Shown: positions 40,560 to 53,326, counted from the stretch's first letter. The stretch is 64,000 bases of DNA from Enoplolaimus lenunculus (GCA_030248215.1 JASANG010000885.1:124001-188000), one strand, 5' to 3'. Translations and numbers: made by a program. The notes: a model not told the origin generated them from the sequence alone.

Positions 40560-41955
40560 AACATAAAGTTGAGTGCGAATCTTTTAAGCATACTTAACTT
40601 TTGAAAGTACATTCCTTAGTATAACCTTGCATTATCGCTCTAGCTTTTTGATACAAGACAAATAAACCTTTAATTCAACGGATAGTTGCAATACCGTATA
40701 AATATCAATTAGTCGTAGTGGGACTACATTTATTGAACGAAGCTCGAACGCACGTAAGCAATTAAGGTAATATGCAAATTAGTTATTAGCTAACTATTCA
40801 TTTATCGATTTTGGAGGTTTTTAAGCAATTTCCTAAGATTCTTCGCACCCAAAAACCCTTCAGCCACCCTAATAATTATTGAAAAAATTTAAAAAGTCAT
40901 AATTTTTTCTCGTCAATTAAGCAAATATGGAAATTAGCTATTAGCTAACTATTCGATAATCGCTTTTGAAGGTTTATAGACAATTTATTCAGATTCTTCG
41001 CACCCGAAAACCCATTATTGCTAAAATTAGATTGCTTGTAAGCCTAATAATTAGTGAAACATTGTAAAAACGCCTAATTTAGGCTTATCAATTATGCTTA
41101 TATGCAAATTATCGATTATCTCACTACTGAATTATCGGTTTTAGACGTTTGTAAACAATTTATTCGATTGCTCGCACCAAAAAACCTTCAGTAAACCCTA
41201 ATAATTATGGAAATAATTTAAAAAGTCCTAGTTTTGTCTTGTCAATTAAGCTAATATGCAAATTAGCTATTAGCTAACTATTCAATTATCCGTTTCGGAT
41301 GTTTATAAACTATTTATTCAAATTCCTCGCACCAAAAAACCCTTTGGTGCTGAAATTATATTGCTTTCAACCTTAATAATTAGTGTAATATTGTAAAAAG
41401 TCCTAATTTAGGCTAATAAACTATGGTAATATGCAAATTATCTATTAGTTAACTGCTCAAGTATCGATTTTGCAGGTTTGTAAACAGTCTAGGTAGATTT
41501 CCCGCACCCAAAAACCCTTTAATGCTTAAATTAGATTGCTTCTAACTGTGATTTTTAGCGAAATATTGTGGAAAGTCATAATTTAGGCTTAATTAATCAT
41601 GCAAATTAGCCTGTAGCTAATAAACGGCTCAAAATTTTCAAACCCCAATGCGAGGTTAACACCCCAGGATAATTGGCTTTCAAACAAAAAAATGTTTATT
41701 CCTCAGATTCTTTTCGGACGGACAGACGGACAGACGGACGGACGGACATCCACCTTTCGACCCCCAAGTACAAAACATAAAACGCTTCGGGAAACTCCCA
41801 GCTTCGCTCGGAGTTTCGCTTCGCTCAATAACGAAACGCGGCGGAGCGTGGGTTAAAAATCAATAACAGTCCGTAACTGGATAACAGGGAGTACCCTCTT
41901 GAGATGCCAAATAAATATCAGTTTTTCCTCTGTTATTCGGGTCACTACAGTAGCG
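40560..41955 (+). repeat. GGGTCACTACAG-ended repeat split by another repeat
   Basis: The left part (AAAGTTGAGTGCGAATC, TTTAATTCAACGGATAG) and the right part (CGGCGGAGCGTGGGTTAAAA, TTCGGGTCACTACAGTA) flank the 1.1 kb repeat at 40727-41835. Confidence 0.65.
40727..41835. repeat. 1.1 kb repeat with internal ~200-bp tandem units and a CGAAACTCCGAGCGAAG hairpin end
   Basis: Four or five diverged units each contain TATGCAAATTAGCTATTAGC, CGATTTTGGAGGTTTGTAAAC-like and GCACCCAAAAACCCTT blocks. The right end has CGGACGGACAGACGGACAGA and a hairpin GGAGTTTCGCTTCGCTC. The reverse relative is at 3823-4405. Confidence 0.65.
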
Positions 41956-42129
41956 CTAAGATCTGCAATCCTAAGACTATTGTGCTTTTTCTTCCAAATG
42001 TGTTTACTGCTCGCAAATGACGTAAAATAATATGTCAAAAATACACTGAATATGATTGATGGTTTCACAAATTTAAAATTATTATGTTTGTTATTTGGCA
42101 AAAAAGTTAAAATTTGATCCATGAATGAA

Positions 42130-42955
42130 AACTGTCTTTCGGCTTGTCAAGTAAGTTGCGAGTTATTGAATGAAACAAACATTTACGTGGTTTATCAGTC
42201 ATTTATCACGCAATTGTTACCAAATTGAAAACATATTCTCAACCTGCAAGGAATACGAGTAGCATAACATTATAACTAGCGACTAACTTACATGCGTCAA
42301 ACCATCTTGTTCACGACAAGGTGTCTTGCGCTAGTTTATTCCTGCGTTAAAAATATTTATTTAACCAAAAATATGATATATTAATTTCATTCATTTCTAC
42401 ATGACATTAACTAAAGTATGACGTATAGTAACTGTCGTGCCGATGCCAATTTTATAAATGATGTATGACCATATTTTGCAATAAAAATTAGTAATTTTGG
42501 TCCGAATTCATTGTTAAAGTCGACGAAAACCATGTATGCCTCTCATGAAACGTTTTAAGTCCACCTAGCTAAGTGAGCTGGCTACGAGGTGTGTGGTAAA
42601 TGTCGGACATAGGCGAAATTTTTTGTACTGTTTGAGCGTCGAATACTGAAGATTTAAGTCAATTTGTGTGAATAGCGTAGAAATGGGTACGGTAGGAACG
42701 TTAGCAATTTTTCACCACAAATTTTCGTGGTACGCTCCCGTTAAAGATCGGCGCATACGTCAGCATCAACAAGGGTACCCACCCTACAAATTTTAACATA
42801 TAGGGAGTCATGGTGGCTGGACACAGATATGTTAATTATCGCCGTAATCACGAAAGAAATATGGACCGAAGCTTTGTAACAAAAATAACAACCAACATCG
42901 CTTGTAAATCTTGTCAATTGTGTTGTACGCTCCTATTTTGGTTGCGGCTTTGATT
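42130..42955. other. No gene seen
   Basis: Apart from a MITE fragment at 42520, nothing recognised between the split repeat and the 26-bp satellite. Confidence 0.4.
42520..42593. mobile_element. Fragment of a CCGTAGCC-type MITE
   Basis: Only the right third remains (CGAAAACCATGTATGCC, GAGCTGGCTACGAGG). Confidence 0.55.
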
Positions 42956-42959
42956 TACT

Positions 42960-44767
42960 CTTAGCTCAACTCAGCTTTAAACTAGCTTAACTCAACTCAG
43001 CTCTAAACTAGCTTAGCTCAACTCAGCTCTAAACTAGCTTAGCTCAACTCAGCTCTAAACTAGCTTAGCTCAACTCAGCTCTAAACTAGCTTAGCTCAAC
43101 TCAGCTTTAAGCTAGCTTAGCTCAACTCAGCTCTAAACTAGCTTAGCTCAACTCAGCTCTAAACTAGCTTAGCTCAACTCAGCTCTAAACTAGCTTAGCT
43201 CAACTCAGCTCTAAACTAGCTTAGCTCAACTCAGCTCTAAACTAGCTTAGCTCAACTCAGCTCTAAACTAGCTTAGCTCAACTCAGCTCTAAACTAGCTT
43301 AGCTCAACTCAGCTCTAAACTAGCTTATCTAAACTCAGCTCTCTAGCTTCTCCAACAGCCCTAGCTTAGCTCAACTCAGCTCTAAACTACCTAGCTCAAC
43401 TCAGCTCTAAACTAGCTTAGCTCAACTCAGCTCTAAACTAGCTTAGCTCAACTCAGCTCTAAACTAGCTTAGCTCAACTCAGCTTTAAGCTAGCTTAGCT
43501 CAACTCAGCTCTAAACTAGCTTAGCTCAATGCTCAGGGCCTCTTCTAAACTAGCTTAGCTCAACTCAGCTCTAAACTAGCTTAGCTCAACTCAGCTCTAA
43601 ACTAGCTTAGCTCAACTCAGCTCTAAACTAGCTTAGCTCAACTCAGCTCTAAACTAGCTTAGCTCAACTCAGCTCTAAACTAGCTTAGCTCAACTCAGCT
43701 CTAAACTAGCTTAGCTCAACTCAGCTCTAAACTAGCTTAGCTCAACTCAGCTCTAAACTAGCTTAGCTCAACTCAGCTCTAAACTAGCTTAGCTCAACTC
43801 AGCTCTAAACTAGCTTAGTCTCAACTCAGCTCTTTAAACTAGCTTAGCCTCAACTCAGCTCTAAACTAGCTTAGCTCAACTCAGCTCTAAACTAGCTTCC
43901 CCCACAGCTCAACTCAGCTCTAAACTAGCTTAGCTCAACTCAGCTCTAAACTAGCTTAGCTCAACTCAGCTCTAAACTAGCTTAGCTCAACTCAGCTCTA
44001 AACTAGCTTAACTCACTCGCTCTAAACTAGCTAACCAACTCAGCTCTTAACTCTAGCTCAGCCAACCAGCTCTCAAACCCTCAACTCAGCTCTAAACTAG
44101 CTGTAGCTCAACTCAGCTACGCGCCACCACCAAACAGCTAGCCACCAGCGAAAACAGCTACCACCACTAAACTAGCTTAGCTTCAACCCACACCCAACTC
44201 AGCCATACAATAAACACCCCAACCGCTTCACTCAGCATCTAAACTAGCTTAGCTCAACTCAGCTCTAAACTAGCTTATCTAAACCCATCTATAAACTAGC
44301 TTAGCTCCACTCCGCTCTTACGAACCTTAGCTCAACTCAGCTCTAAACTAGCTTAGCCCCACTCAGCTCTAAACTAGCTTAGCTCAACTCAGCTCTAAAC
44401 TAGCTTAGCTCAACTCAGCTCTAAACTAGCTTAGCTCAACTCAGCTCTAAACTAGCTTAGCTCAACTCAGCTCTAAACTAGCTTAGCTCAACTCAGCTCT
44501 AAACTAGCTTAGCTCAACTCAGCTCTAAACTAGCTTAGCTCAACTCAGCTCTAAACTAGCTTAGCTCAACTCAGCTCTAAACTAGCTTAGCTCAACTCAG
44601 CTCTAAACTAGCTTAGCTCAACTCAGCTCTAAACTAGCTTAGCTCAACTCAGCTCTAAACTAGCTTAGCTCAACTCAGCTCTAAACTAGCTTAGCTCAAC
44701 TCAGCTCTAAACTAGCTTAGCTCAACTCAGCTCTAAACTAGCCTAGCTCAACTCAGCTCTAAACTAG
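42960..44767. repeat. 26-bp satellite
   Basis: Unit TAGCTTAGCTCAACTCAGCT + CTAAAC, about 65 units, mostly identical. Damaged at about 44005-44330. Confidence 0.92.
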
Positions 44768-45028
44768 AGTTGTTTTTCAATATTAATATCTTACTGTTTA
44801 GTGAACATTTTTAATTATTTTTTTACACTTAAACTATAAACCACAACAGTGACTGACTTTAACAATAATAAACCCGTTCAAGTGAATGAGCATTAGAGCA
44901 ATATCTTATGTGACGACAAACTATGAAAAAGTTCGGTTCAAAGTCTAACGCTAAAGATTGTCTGGTATATTTTTCTGTGTTTGGAAATTGTTAATTAATT
45001 TTAATTTGTTAAGAAACATAATGTGTCG

Positions 45029-45218
45029 GGCCCATTGTGGTTTAAGGGACGTCCACGTTTCTGGTGGATCTATAAAAGACTATAGGTTTAGATTGTAGAT
45101 TATATTTTTTCGCTTAGGCTTAGGCTTAGGAACACATTTTTACAACGCTTAGTGTGAGCGTTAGGCTTAGGAATACGCTAAATCTACTGTTTTTAAGCAC
45201 CTAAAAGTAACATTGGCC
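45029..45218. mobile_element. GGCC-ended hAT-like MITE (GTTACTTT type)
   Basis: Duplication ATGTGTCG / ATATGTCG; TTAGGCTTAGG and CAACGCTTAG modules. Confidence 0.8.
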
Positions 45219-45496
45219 ATATGTCGAATGGCTAATAAAGCGAATTGAAAAACAATCGAGTTGTATACAACTCAACATCCAAGATTAGCTTGCCTGTGAG
45301 CAACTGCCACACTCGAAGCCAAAACAACTTTAGTGTCCTGGCGTCCGTCGTCGACCCCGGAATGTGTACCTGGTGTACGAATGATATTGTCGAAGCCTGC
45401 GCTTGTCTTAATCTAACAGACCAGCGGCAAAAGTGATAGCGTACGATTACCAGACAGCAGTGCCGGAGCAGGCAAAGGTGGAGACTCAAACCAAAT

Positions 45497-45656
45497 TCCA
45501 GGGTGGGGGCTTCCAAACTCGTGAGCGAAACGAGCGAGAAGCCAGACACATTTTAAAACTTAAACGGTTTTTGTTTCAACCGGTTTGGGTGGGTGCCCCT
45601 TCAGGGGTGCGGCCCCCCAAATGGGGGATACGCGGATGGCAGTGGCACCTGCCAGA
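45497..45656 (+). repeat. GGGGCCCC-containing repeat, copy 2
   Basis: AAGCCAGACACATTTTAAAA, GTTTTTGTTTCAACCGGT, then G/C-rich GGGGTGCGGCCCCCC; same order as 838-1010 in reverse. Confidence 0.65.
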
Positions 45657-45874
45657 TAGAGTGGTTGTTACTTGTTCATTATAAATATTTCATTCATAGC
45701 CTATGCAGTTGTTCGCGACTACTGCTCTTGTACATAATCCAAACCGCCATCTTATAATAAATAAATCACAATGGCTGATGATGTTAAAACCAAAACGATA
45801 TTCTAGCAATATTAATAAAGCATCCATAATTGTGAAAGCGGCGACTTCACAATGCATTGTCCATTTGTTAGCTG

Positions 45875-46035
45875 TCATGAATATTTTCAATTTCAACTAC
45901 GAGATCAAATTCCAAGCATGGATCACAATTCCTGACCACTTTTAAGAGATGTTTCGTTTACCATCACTACTCAGCTATAGGAGCACTACTTACAAAGCCT
46001 ACGGTGTTACGTCATTATGGGCAATAAATTATAAC
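45875..46035 (-). mobile_element. Worn copy of the tRNA-like element
   Basis: CATGAATATTTTCAATTTCA and CATCACTACTCAGCTATAGG match the family in reverse; both ends are gone. Confidence 0.45.
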
Positions 46036-46575
46036 CACAGGGAATCGCTTATGACGATCCGTCTGCACGCTGTCACGCTGGTTTCAAGTTGAAACCTTTC
46101 CATTAATCAAATGACATATATTAATTGTAAAACTTTAGTCTGTAATTGCATCTATTTTAATGTTATCATTGAAATTCAATTAAAAAAACGTGTTATGATG
46201 AATGGCTTTCGGGTCGATTTTCACTCCACAAGTCTGTAGTTGTGTCTTAGATCCGATATCGACCAAGCACAAACCGTATTTTACGCTTCTACTGTCTGAC
46301 AACTGAAAATGATTAGTGATATTTATCGAATCATGTTTAAATGATAATCTGAACGTGTCCGCAGTATAGACAACTCGAAATAATATTAAAAAGACATATT
46401 TAACAAATGTATCAGGTATATTTAAAAAACGCACCAGAAAGTATAGTTGCCTAAGGCTTTGTGGTAAACGCTTAGGTACGCTTTTACACAGCTATTTGAA
46501 CGTTCGTTGCGGACTAAAGAGAAGATCAGACTTTAGATATGAGTATATACAATTTATTGTCTACCTTGCGTGGTG

Positions 46576-47040
46576 CAGAAAGTACCAGCGGGCGTTGCAT
46601 TTTTGACAACTCCATCCGATCTTCCGGATTGCAGAAGTCACTACACACCGCAATTTCAGTATTTGAACTCGTAAATCTGGGTGCTGACGATGAGTGCAAT
46701 ACATTAAAGCGGAAAAGTTTATAGACTTTCGCCTCGATAAATGTGGTGTGGCAAAAACTGAAATGCTACTCGTGCTGGGTACACTGCAAAAAATGGCGAG
46801 TACAATTGACTCTATCCGAAATAGGCTTTATATGACTAGACAAGTTGAGTCAATCTCGATTCGGTCAGAGTCAATTTCGACTCACTGCGTCGCACGTTTG
46901 ACTCTGGCGAAGTCGAATTTGACTCAGTTTATGCAGTCCCGTAGAGCCTATTTCGGAGAGAGTCAGTTTGACTCACCATTTTTTGCAGTGTATCTTTCGA
47001 ACTCCAGAATGTACCCAGTTGCATACTCTTGTCCAAAACT
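46576..47040. repeat. Repeat shared with 27120-27345, carrying a MITE insertion
   Basis: GTACCAGCGGGCGTTGCATT and CCAGTTGCATACTC; the MITE at 46782-46990 separates the halves. Confidence 0.5.
46782..46990. mobile_element. CACTGCAAAAAA-ended palindromic MITE
   Basis: TA on both sides; arms with GAGTCAA / TTGACTC. It is inserted in an older repeat shared with 27120-27345. Confidence 0.82.
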
Positions 47041-47151
47041 GTATCGCTTATCATAGAGTGGTTAAAGGAACTGAATAAGATTAATGAAATTTTAATTGTG
47101 TTCGCCGTAAACATCGATACTGAAAAAATTGCACTGCGTTCATCTAAAAAA

Positions 47152-47415
47152 TCCTACCCCTTTCTCCCATGTATATTTTCAATTTCATATGAGATGTAAT
47201 TTCAAGGTAAGATTCGATCCCCAGTCTCTCGGGTGCGAGGCGTTTACAATGATCATTGCTTGACGCTTAAGCCCGAGTGGGCTCTCACGTCTTGTAGAGA
47301 TTTTGCACTGCGCATATACGTTACAATTGTTAAACACTGCAGACAGTGTATGTGTTGCAAGTATATTTCTTGTATTTAGTTGCTAATAGTATACTCTATG
47401 AGTTAAAGGGTCAAT
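47152..47415 (-). mobile_element. TTAACC-ended element with a tRNA-like core, reverse
   Basis: Reverse-orientation copy: GATTCGATCCCCAG (B box complement) near 47213 and TACTCTATGAGTTAAAGGG at the far end. Confidence 0.65.
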
Positions 47416-47748
47416 AGTAGCCCAACATCTTTGTTATAATTACTGTCACTTTATTACAATTTGCAACATCTTGGGTCAAGTATAAATCTACTGTCGTATT
47501 CGGACGCTGACAATTAATCTTGGTAATAACAGTTAAATTGTGACCGATTGTATCGAAGACAGAAACTAGTAGCATAGCTTATAGGTATAAGATATAGAAT
47601 GTGTTAAGCTGTAGAAACTTAAACCCGGGGTGCAGAAATGGTCTATTAACCAAAAATTTGTTGAAATATTTGTGAAAATGGTAAAAAAATTTCAAAAGTA
47701 TAAATAAACAGTTCCTGTGAACAGTTAATAATGGTTCGAAATGCATTT

Positions 47749-47918
47749 CAGGCAATCCCGTGGCTAATGGTGGAATAGAGTGGTCTCAACTCTTTCCGGA
47801 CAAATTTTACACCCCCCTAGAAAGTATTCAACGTTGTTAGTAAGTAATTGAAAACCTTTGTATGCCGCTCATGATAAACGTTTAACCCTCCTAACAAAGG
47901 TGAGCTGGCTACAGCCTG
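47749..47918. mobile_element. CCGTAGCC-type MITE
   Basis: CAGGCAATCCCGTGGC at the left, GAGCTGGCTACAGCCTG at the right, and the central TTGAAAACCTTTGTATGCC. Confidence 0.72.
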
Positions 47919-48089
47919 GTTTTCAGGTATTAATTTGACCAAAGCAATTTTGGTTCAGCATCTGTTGGTGTTTTAAGCTGGAAACAAACGTTTCAAGCAT
48001 GGGCGGTGTGTCTAAAAGGGTAGCTTAGAAGTCAAACCAGCTTAGAAAATTTTGTTTAGGGTTTCAGAACTTCAATCATTTCGAAATTG

Positions 48090-48360
48090 GGCCCATGTAA
48101 AGATCCGATTCGGAACGTTTTTCTGTGGGACTAGAAAATAGTAAGGTTAAGCTCTATTTTTTTGCTTGGCTTAGGCTTGGGCTTAGGCTTAGGAATAAAC
48201 TCATTCTTGGGACTACAAAAGTGTAAGCTTAAGCTTTAGACTAATTTTTTGCTTTTCTTAGGCTTTGGCTTAAGCTTAGGAATAAACTAATTCTTACGCT
48301 TAGGCTTAGGTTTAGGAATAAGCTTATAATACTGCTCCGCCAGTGTTCTTTACATCGTCT
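48090..48360. mobile_element. GGCC-ended MITE with a duplicated central module
   Basis: Left end GGCCCATGTAAAGATCC, right end TTCTTTACATCGTC, flanks with AAATTG. The module GGACTA...TTTTTTGCTT...TTAGG occurs twice. Confidence 0.75.
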
Positions 48361-48611
48361 AAAATTGGTATCGAACCTAACCTACCACCACTTTCAAATA
48401 TCTCGGATATCCGCATGATTTCAGTAAACGGATGTTATCAACAATTATTTCGGTTACTTCACAATAAAACGGAATCCATGGTGTTCTCATGACATTTGCA
48501 GGCTAATTGCTTGCAGTATGAGATCAAAGTACCGTGTATATAAAACAGTATACTTTATTTTACATGCGAGAACTTTGAACTCTGTTGAAACTGTAACAAA
48601 AACCTACAAAC

Positions 48612-48765
48612 AGATGCGGATCTAGAAATTTCTGACAGAGGAAGTGGGCCCTACATCTGTTATGAAACGCAATATTTACGGTAACCTTATCATTTTATCA
48701 CAAAAAATTTCTGAATAGAGGGCTTACGCTCCGTTTCCCAGCCCACCTCTAGATGTGTTCGTTGC
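48612..48765. mobile_element. GCGGATC-type element
   Basis: GATGCGGATCTAGAAATTTC to CCACCTCTAGATGTG; CATTTTATCACAAAAAATTT inside, shared with 21133-21268. Confidence 0.55.
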
Positions 48766-48812
48766 TGCTGATCAAATTATTTGGTAAAGTAAGAAAATAT
48801 ATATCAATCAGT

Positions 48813-49084
48813 TTAACCCCTTCTCACATAGAGTTGCCTATAGACAACTCAGCGCAGTGTATATGCGTTAAATAAATATATATCGCACAGTGTTTAACAA
48901 TTGCAACACGTATAAAAAGTACTAAATTAGCACAAGACGTGAGGCCCCATCGGGCTCGTAGCGTCAAGCTCTAATAGCTGAGGGGTGATGGTAAACGCCT
49001 CTCACTTCAGTCACTGGAGTTCGAATCCTAGCATAAAAGTATGTCTCAGGGGAAATAGAAAATAGTCATGTGATAAAAGGTTAA
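48813..49084 (+). mobile_element. TTAACC-ended element with a tRNA-like core
   Basis: TTAACCCCTTCTCACATAG to CATGTGATAAAAGGTTAA; AATAGCTGAGGGGTGATGG and GAGTTCGAATCC inside. Confidence 0.7.
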
Positions 49085-49515
49085 GACACCAAACAGCGTT
49101 CGGTTCGGGCACTCAATAACTGGTTTACACACAGTACCCAAAAAACGACATTTAATTGCGTGGATTCCTGCTGTGACCAAGACAACCCGGAAGTGAATTT
49201 TGAATAAATACATTTATTAGGCAAATGGCCAGGAAAGTTTGGCGACAGCGTTTTATACGAAAATTGATAATATATTCGAGGCCACGTCTTGGTAAACAGT
49301 AATAACCCGAACTTGAATTGTAATAATCAGATAAGACGTATTCTTTTTACTCAACAAAACCTTAGTTGGTTTAATTTATGGTTTTCTGCTAAAATCTAAC
49401 AAATGTTGAGTTGTAGACCAAGAGAAAACACGCCGTAGATGTCATGACTACAGAACAATTTTAATAGCCTTGTTTTAAGTAAATCGCGAAACGCAATAGA
49501 GTTACTAAAACTTTT

Positions 49516-49741
49516 GGCTAATGTATAGAACAGGGTCGTAACAGTGGTATAAGCATATTCCTAAGCCTAAGCCTAAGCGTAAACCTAAGCGTAAGGACGA
49601 GCCTATTCCTAAGCCTAAGCGTAAGGACGAGCCTATTCCTAACCCAGAGCCTTACCCTAAGCGTAAGCCGAAAGCGTACGAATGAGCTTATACCTAAAGC
49701 CTAAGCCTAAGCAAATAGCATAAAGCTCCATTACATGGGCC
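49516..49741. mobile_element. GGCC-ended MITE (GTATAGAAC type)
   Basis: Ends GGCTAATGTATAGAACAGGG and TTACATGGGCC; flanks AAACTTTT / AAACTTGT; a tandem CGTAAGGACGAGCCTATTCC unit inside. Confidence 0.75.
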
Positions 49742-49829
49742 AAACTTGTTGAAGCTATCCAATTCTAGGAGTAAACAGCTATGAAGGTGTTCGCCGAAAG
49801 AAATTTATCTGATGGCGGTGACGCTTACT

Positions 49830-50271
49830 GTAGGCACCCTTAATAAGAGGGGGTAACAAAAGGAGGGGACCCCAATTCGAACCCAAATCAATAGAAGTCT
49901 GTATTCCTTATAAGAGTCCGTAAGCGGATATAAACCATAATCCCTAATTAGAGTCACTATTTTGCCAATTATCCCTAATTGTATTGCGTAAATGGCTCCA
50001 TGACCAAATAAAGTTGAGTTCGAAACTTAAAAGCATAGTTAAATTTTGAGAGTACATTCCTTAGTAACCTTGCATTATCGCTCAAGTTTTTGATACAACA
50101 CAAATAAACGTTTAATTCAACGGATAGTGGCAATACTGTACGGATATCAGTAATGAAGGGCGCCGGACGTCGGGTTAAAAACAAATAACAGTCCGTAACC
50201 GAATAGCAGTATGGTACCCTCTCGGGATGCCAAATAAATATCAGTCCCCCTCTTTTTCGTGTCACTACAGT
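49830..50271 (+). repeat. GGGTCACTACAG-ended repeat
   Basis: AATAAGAGGGGGTAACAAAA at the left, GTGTCACTACAGTA at the right, with TTTAATTCAACGGATAG in the middle. Confidence 0.7.
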
Positions 50272-50621
50272 AATAACAAAAAGATTCGCTAACACAATTT
50301 CCTTGTAATTTAGCTCTTTTTAATCCTTGAATAGAGGTGATTAAAGCGAAGCTTCATAGGATCCGTTTTTCAGTCGCTACAATCCTGTAAACAAATGCTT
50401 ATCATTGGTTCGTCAACTTTTTTTTTGCCAAAATTATGTCTACCTACAGTACACCGAATTATGCACCACACAAGGTAGTAATTAATTATTCAAACCGCCG
50501 TTAAGGTACCGGTGAAACAGACAAATTAATAAAAAAACTCGTAAAAGAGTTCGGATAGAGTATGAATCGGTTCCATCTTTGCGTTCACGCTAGTGTGTAC
50601 GTGAATCACCACGAGTGTTTT

Positions 50622-50913
50622 GGCCCATGTATAGAACAGGGCCGGATCGTTCTCCGTATGGGCTGTAACAGAGTCAGATTAAAGTGGGTAAATTTTTTGC
50701 TTAGGCTTAGGCTTAGGCGTATGAATAGGAATAGGCTTAGGCTTAGGCTTAAGCTTAAGCTTAAGCTTAAGCTTAAGCTTAAGCTTAAGCTTAGGGCATA
50801 GGCTTTAGGCATAGGCATAGGCTTAGGAATAGACTCATCCTTACACTTAGGCTTAGGCATAGGCTTAGGAATATGTTTATCCTACGGTTTCCTGCCAGTT
50901 CTATACATGGGAC
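50622..50913. mobile_element. GGCC-ended hAT-like MITE (GTATAGAAC type)
   Basis: Perfect 8-bp duplication AGTGTTTT; ends GGCCCATGTATAGAACAGGG and TTCTATACATGGGAC; internal (TTAAGC)n and TTAGGC runs. Confidence 0.87.
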
Positions 50914-50984
50914 AGTGTTTTCGCGAACTGGCAAGTTTTAAATAAGCCGAAAGAGTAAAAAAACTGGTCATAATTTAGCAATGA

Positions 50985-51382
50985 TCTGTAGCCGGTAGCG
51001 GAACAGTTAAGCTGCAACTGATAACTCAGACTAGTTTCAACGAACATAACTAAAATAGCGCTGAGTTGAAAGCAATCACCGAATTACAGTTGGCCTTTTT
51101 AGAAAACTTGCCAAACATTGCTTAAGCGAATTTTCAGCTGTTTCATCATCACATTTTGTGCCCGAAACAGTTTTTATTAATAAAATTGAGCTAATTGCCA
51201 AAACACTCATTTCGAAATAACAATTTTTCACAGACAAAGTTTCCAATATTTAAACGATTATTAATAATTTGACACAAAACTGTGAAAATTCCACATCTTT
51301 GAATGCAGGAACACGATCAGGAACAAGAATTAAAATTTCGCAGGAATTCCGGCCGGAACATGAATTCCGTTTGACCCCTTCT
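50985..51382. mobile_element. CAGGGTTC-type element, diverged
   Basis: Shares the interior with 10043-10465 (AAAACTTGCCAAACATTGCT, TTCCGGCCGGAACATGAATT); ends worn. Confidence 0.55.
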
Positions 51383-51502
51383 GTTACCTCACAAGACGTC
51401 GGTTGCAGTCACATCCGTACGGCAACTCAAATATACAAAAGTGTCATGGGAACGATACCAACTGCCACCGATCGTTGGAATTAATATACCCATAAACGGT
51501 TT

Positions 51503-51775
51503 ATGTTGCAACAATATGAAACAACATTGCAACTGTCTTCTAGTAACAATCTTGAGCTTCGTACCAGTTATTTATTTTTAGACTGGCTTAAACCTCTAAG
51601 ATCTAACTGCTTGAAAACGTTAATTACGCCTAACAATAATAGACAGTGTATCAGAACAAATATGGCACATATAAGTCTTTCGAAACCTTTCAAATACAAA
51701 GAAACAATCAAATCAGTTCAATTGTCATCAACTGTTGACATTTTGTTCAACCCCGAACAGACACCAATTCTCTAA
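51503..51775 (+). CDS. Hypothetical ORF, possibly a terminal exon
   Basis: 90 codons with ordinary composition (LELRTSYLFLDWLKPLRSNC near the start, end NPEQTPIL), followed about 20 nt later by AATAAA at 51796. No repeat overlaps it and no family is recognised. It could equally be chance. Confidence 0.25.
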   Translation: MLQQYETTLQLSSSNNLELRTSYLFLDWLKPLRSNCLKTLITPNNNRQCIRTNMAHISLSKPFKYKETIKSVQLSSTVDILFNPEQTPIL

Positions 51776-52029
51776 AGTTTTAGCTTTCAACAACAATAAA
51801 TGTAAAACGTTTATAAGTGCAAAAAAACCTTTGCATAATAAAACATTGAAATATAACAATACATGGATCAGAAGTATTAGATATTGACTGTAATAATGGC
51901 AGGTCACATATTATACTAACTGTAATAACGCCCTGGCGACCCACAGGGCTACCCTGTCCCTTGCTCTCAACAAGGTTGTAAACTTAATTATTGTAGCACA
52001 ATTTTTAGTACTAAAATTACGTTTGGCTT

Positions 52030-53120
52030 CTCGTTCGCTTCGCTCGTGGGGCTGTTATCGCTATGATACCTTGCGGATTCCCACTGTGAGAAATTTTTGG
52101 ATCTGCCATTAATCCATAAAAACTGCTTTTGTATTAATAAAAGGTGCGAAGTGTTTTGTAGTAGTTAAGTAATATCACTTCGAGGTGATTACGATAGCTC
52201 GTTCAGTTGTTTTTTTCAAACACCAGCTATTTTGGTAACAAGCAATAAGCGATATTAGTTTCAAAGTTTTGAAAAGTAATGGCTATTTTGCTAAAAGTAG
52301 TGTCTATTTTAAAACATTTACACCATTATTGACAAATCAGCTAACGTTTGGTGTTATGCTTGGACAAATAGGCAAGCACATCTATTAAAATAAAGTGTCA
52401 ATAATTATAGTTTTTGGAATGATTTAGATTAGCATTTTATGTTGCAAATTTAGACAGTTTCAGTTAGCATAAAAAATCAGACATTGATTACTACTGATAT
52501 TCTGTGTTAAAATTGATTTGAAACAGACTGGATACCATTCAACGCATTGGTAGAATACAACAGCTTGTGAGTGTTTACGTTTTGAACAATGATCCGCAAT
52601 AAAGGGGTGTTCATATTTGAGCTTCTCATGACATTCGTTGATTTATACTCAACTTAAAAAGCCAACGCAGCCTGTGAGTGGGGTAAGCAAAATTCGGACC
52701 TATTCATGTCGAGACCCTACATAACTCATAATCAGGGCTAAGACTTTTCTAGGGACAAAATTTACTTTGCTGGGATGAGGCGTATTTCGCGTGTTGGGCC
52801 CGATTTGAAAACTGAAACATTTACTAGCAATTTTAGGCCGTGATTTTAATTTCCAATTTTTGTGCGCTTACAGGCTTAATAAACGTAAAATAGATATTGA
52901 ATAACATTGATTAGTTAAAACATCCACCCACAACTTTTAAATCGGAATGTTTGCCAAGATAAAACACAGTGTGAATGTAGGTGTCAGTATTTTGAGAAAC
53001 GAACCATTGAGAATCCATATCTCGATCTAAAACTGCCAATAAATGGTTTATATTCTGACGTTTAAACCTAAGTCAAATTTTGAAGTCCAGGCCTTACCAG
53101 GCGGTTGAAAAATACTTTAT
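52030..53120. other. No gene or clear repeat seen
   Basis: AT-rich sequence; one TCGTTCGCTTCGCTCG motif at 52028 and a GATCTGCCATTAATCC remnant near 52100. Confidence 0.45.
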
Positions 53121-53129
53121 TGACCTTTC

Positions 53130-53326
53130 GGCCAATCTTACTTTAATGGGCGTAATAGTAAATTATGCGTGTTCCTAAGCCTAAGCCTAAGCGTTGTAAA
53201 AATGTGTTCCTAAACCTAAGTCTAAGCCTAAGCATAAGCCTAAGCAAAAAAATGTACTCTAGAATCTAAACCTACTCTTTTATAGATCCACTAGAAACCT
53301 GGACGCCCCTTAAAGTAACATGGGCC
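53130..53326. mobile_element. GGCC-ended hAT-like MITE (GTTACTTT type)
   Basis: Duplication GACCTTTC / GACCTTTA; ends GGCCAATCTTACTTTAATGG and AAGTAACATGGGCC. Confidence 0.83.

Noticed and set aside
45245-45436. + strand ORF with CTWCTNDIVEACACLNLTD
   Set aside because: Short, no splice context or recognised family; it lies between a MITE and another repeat.
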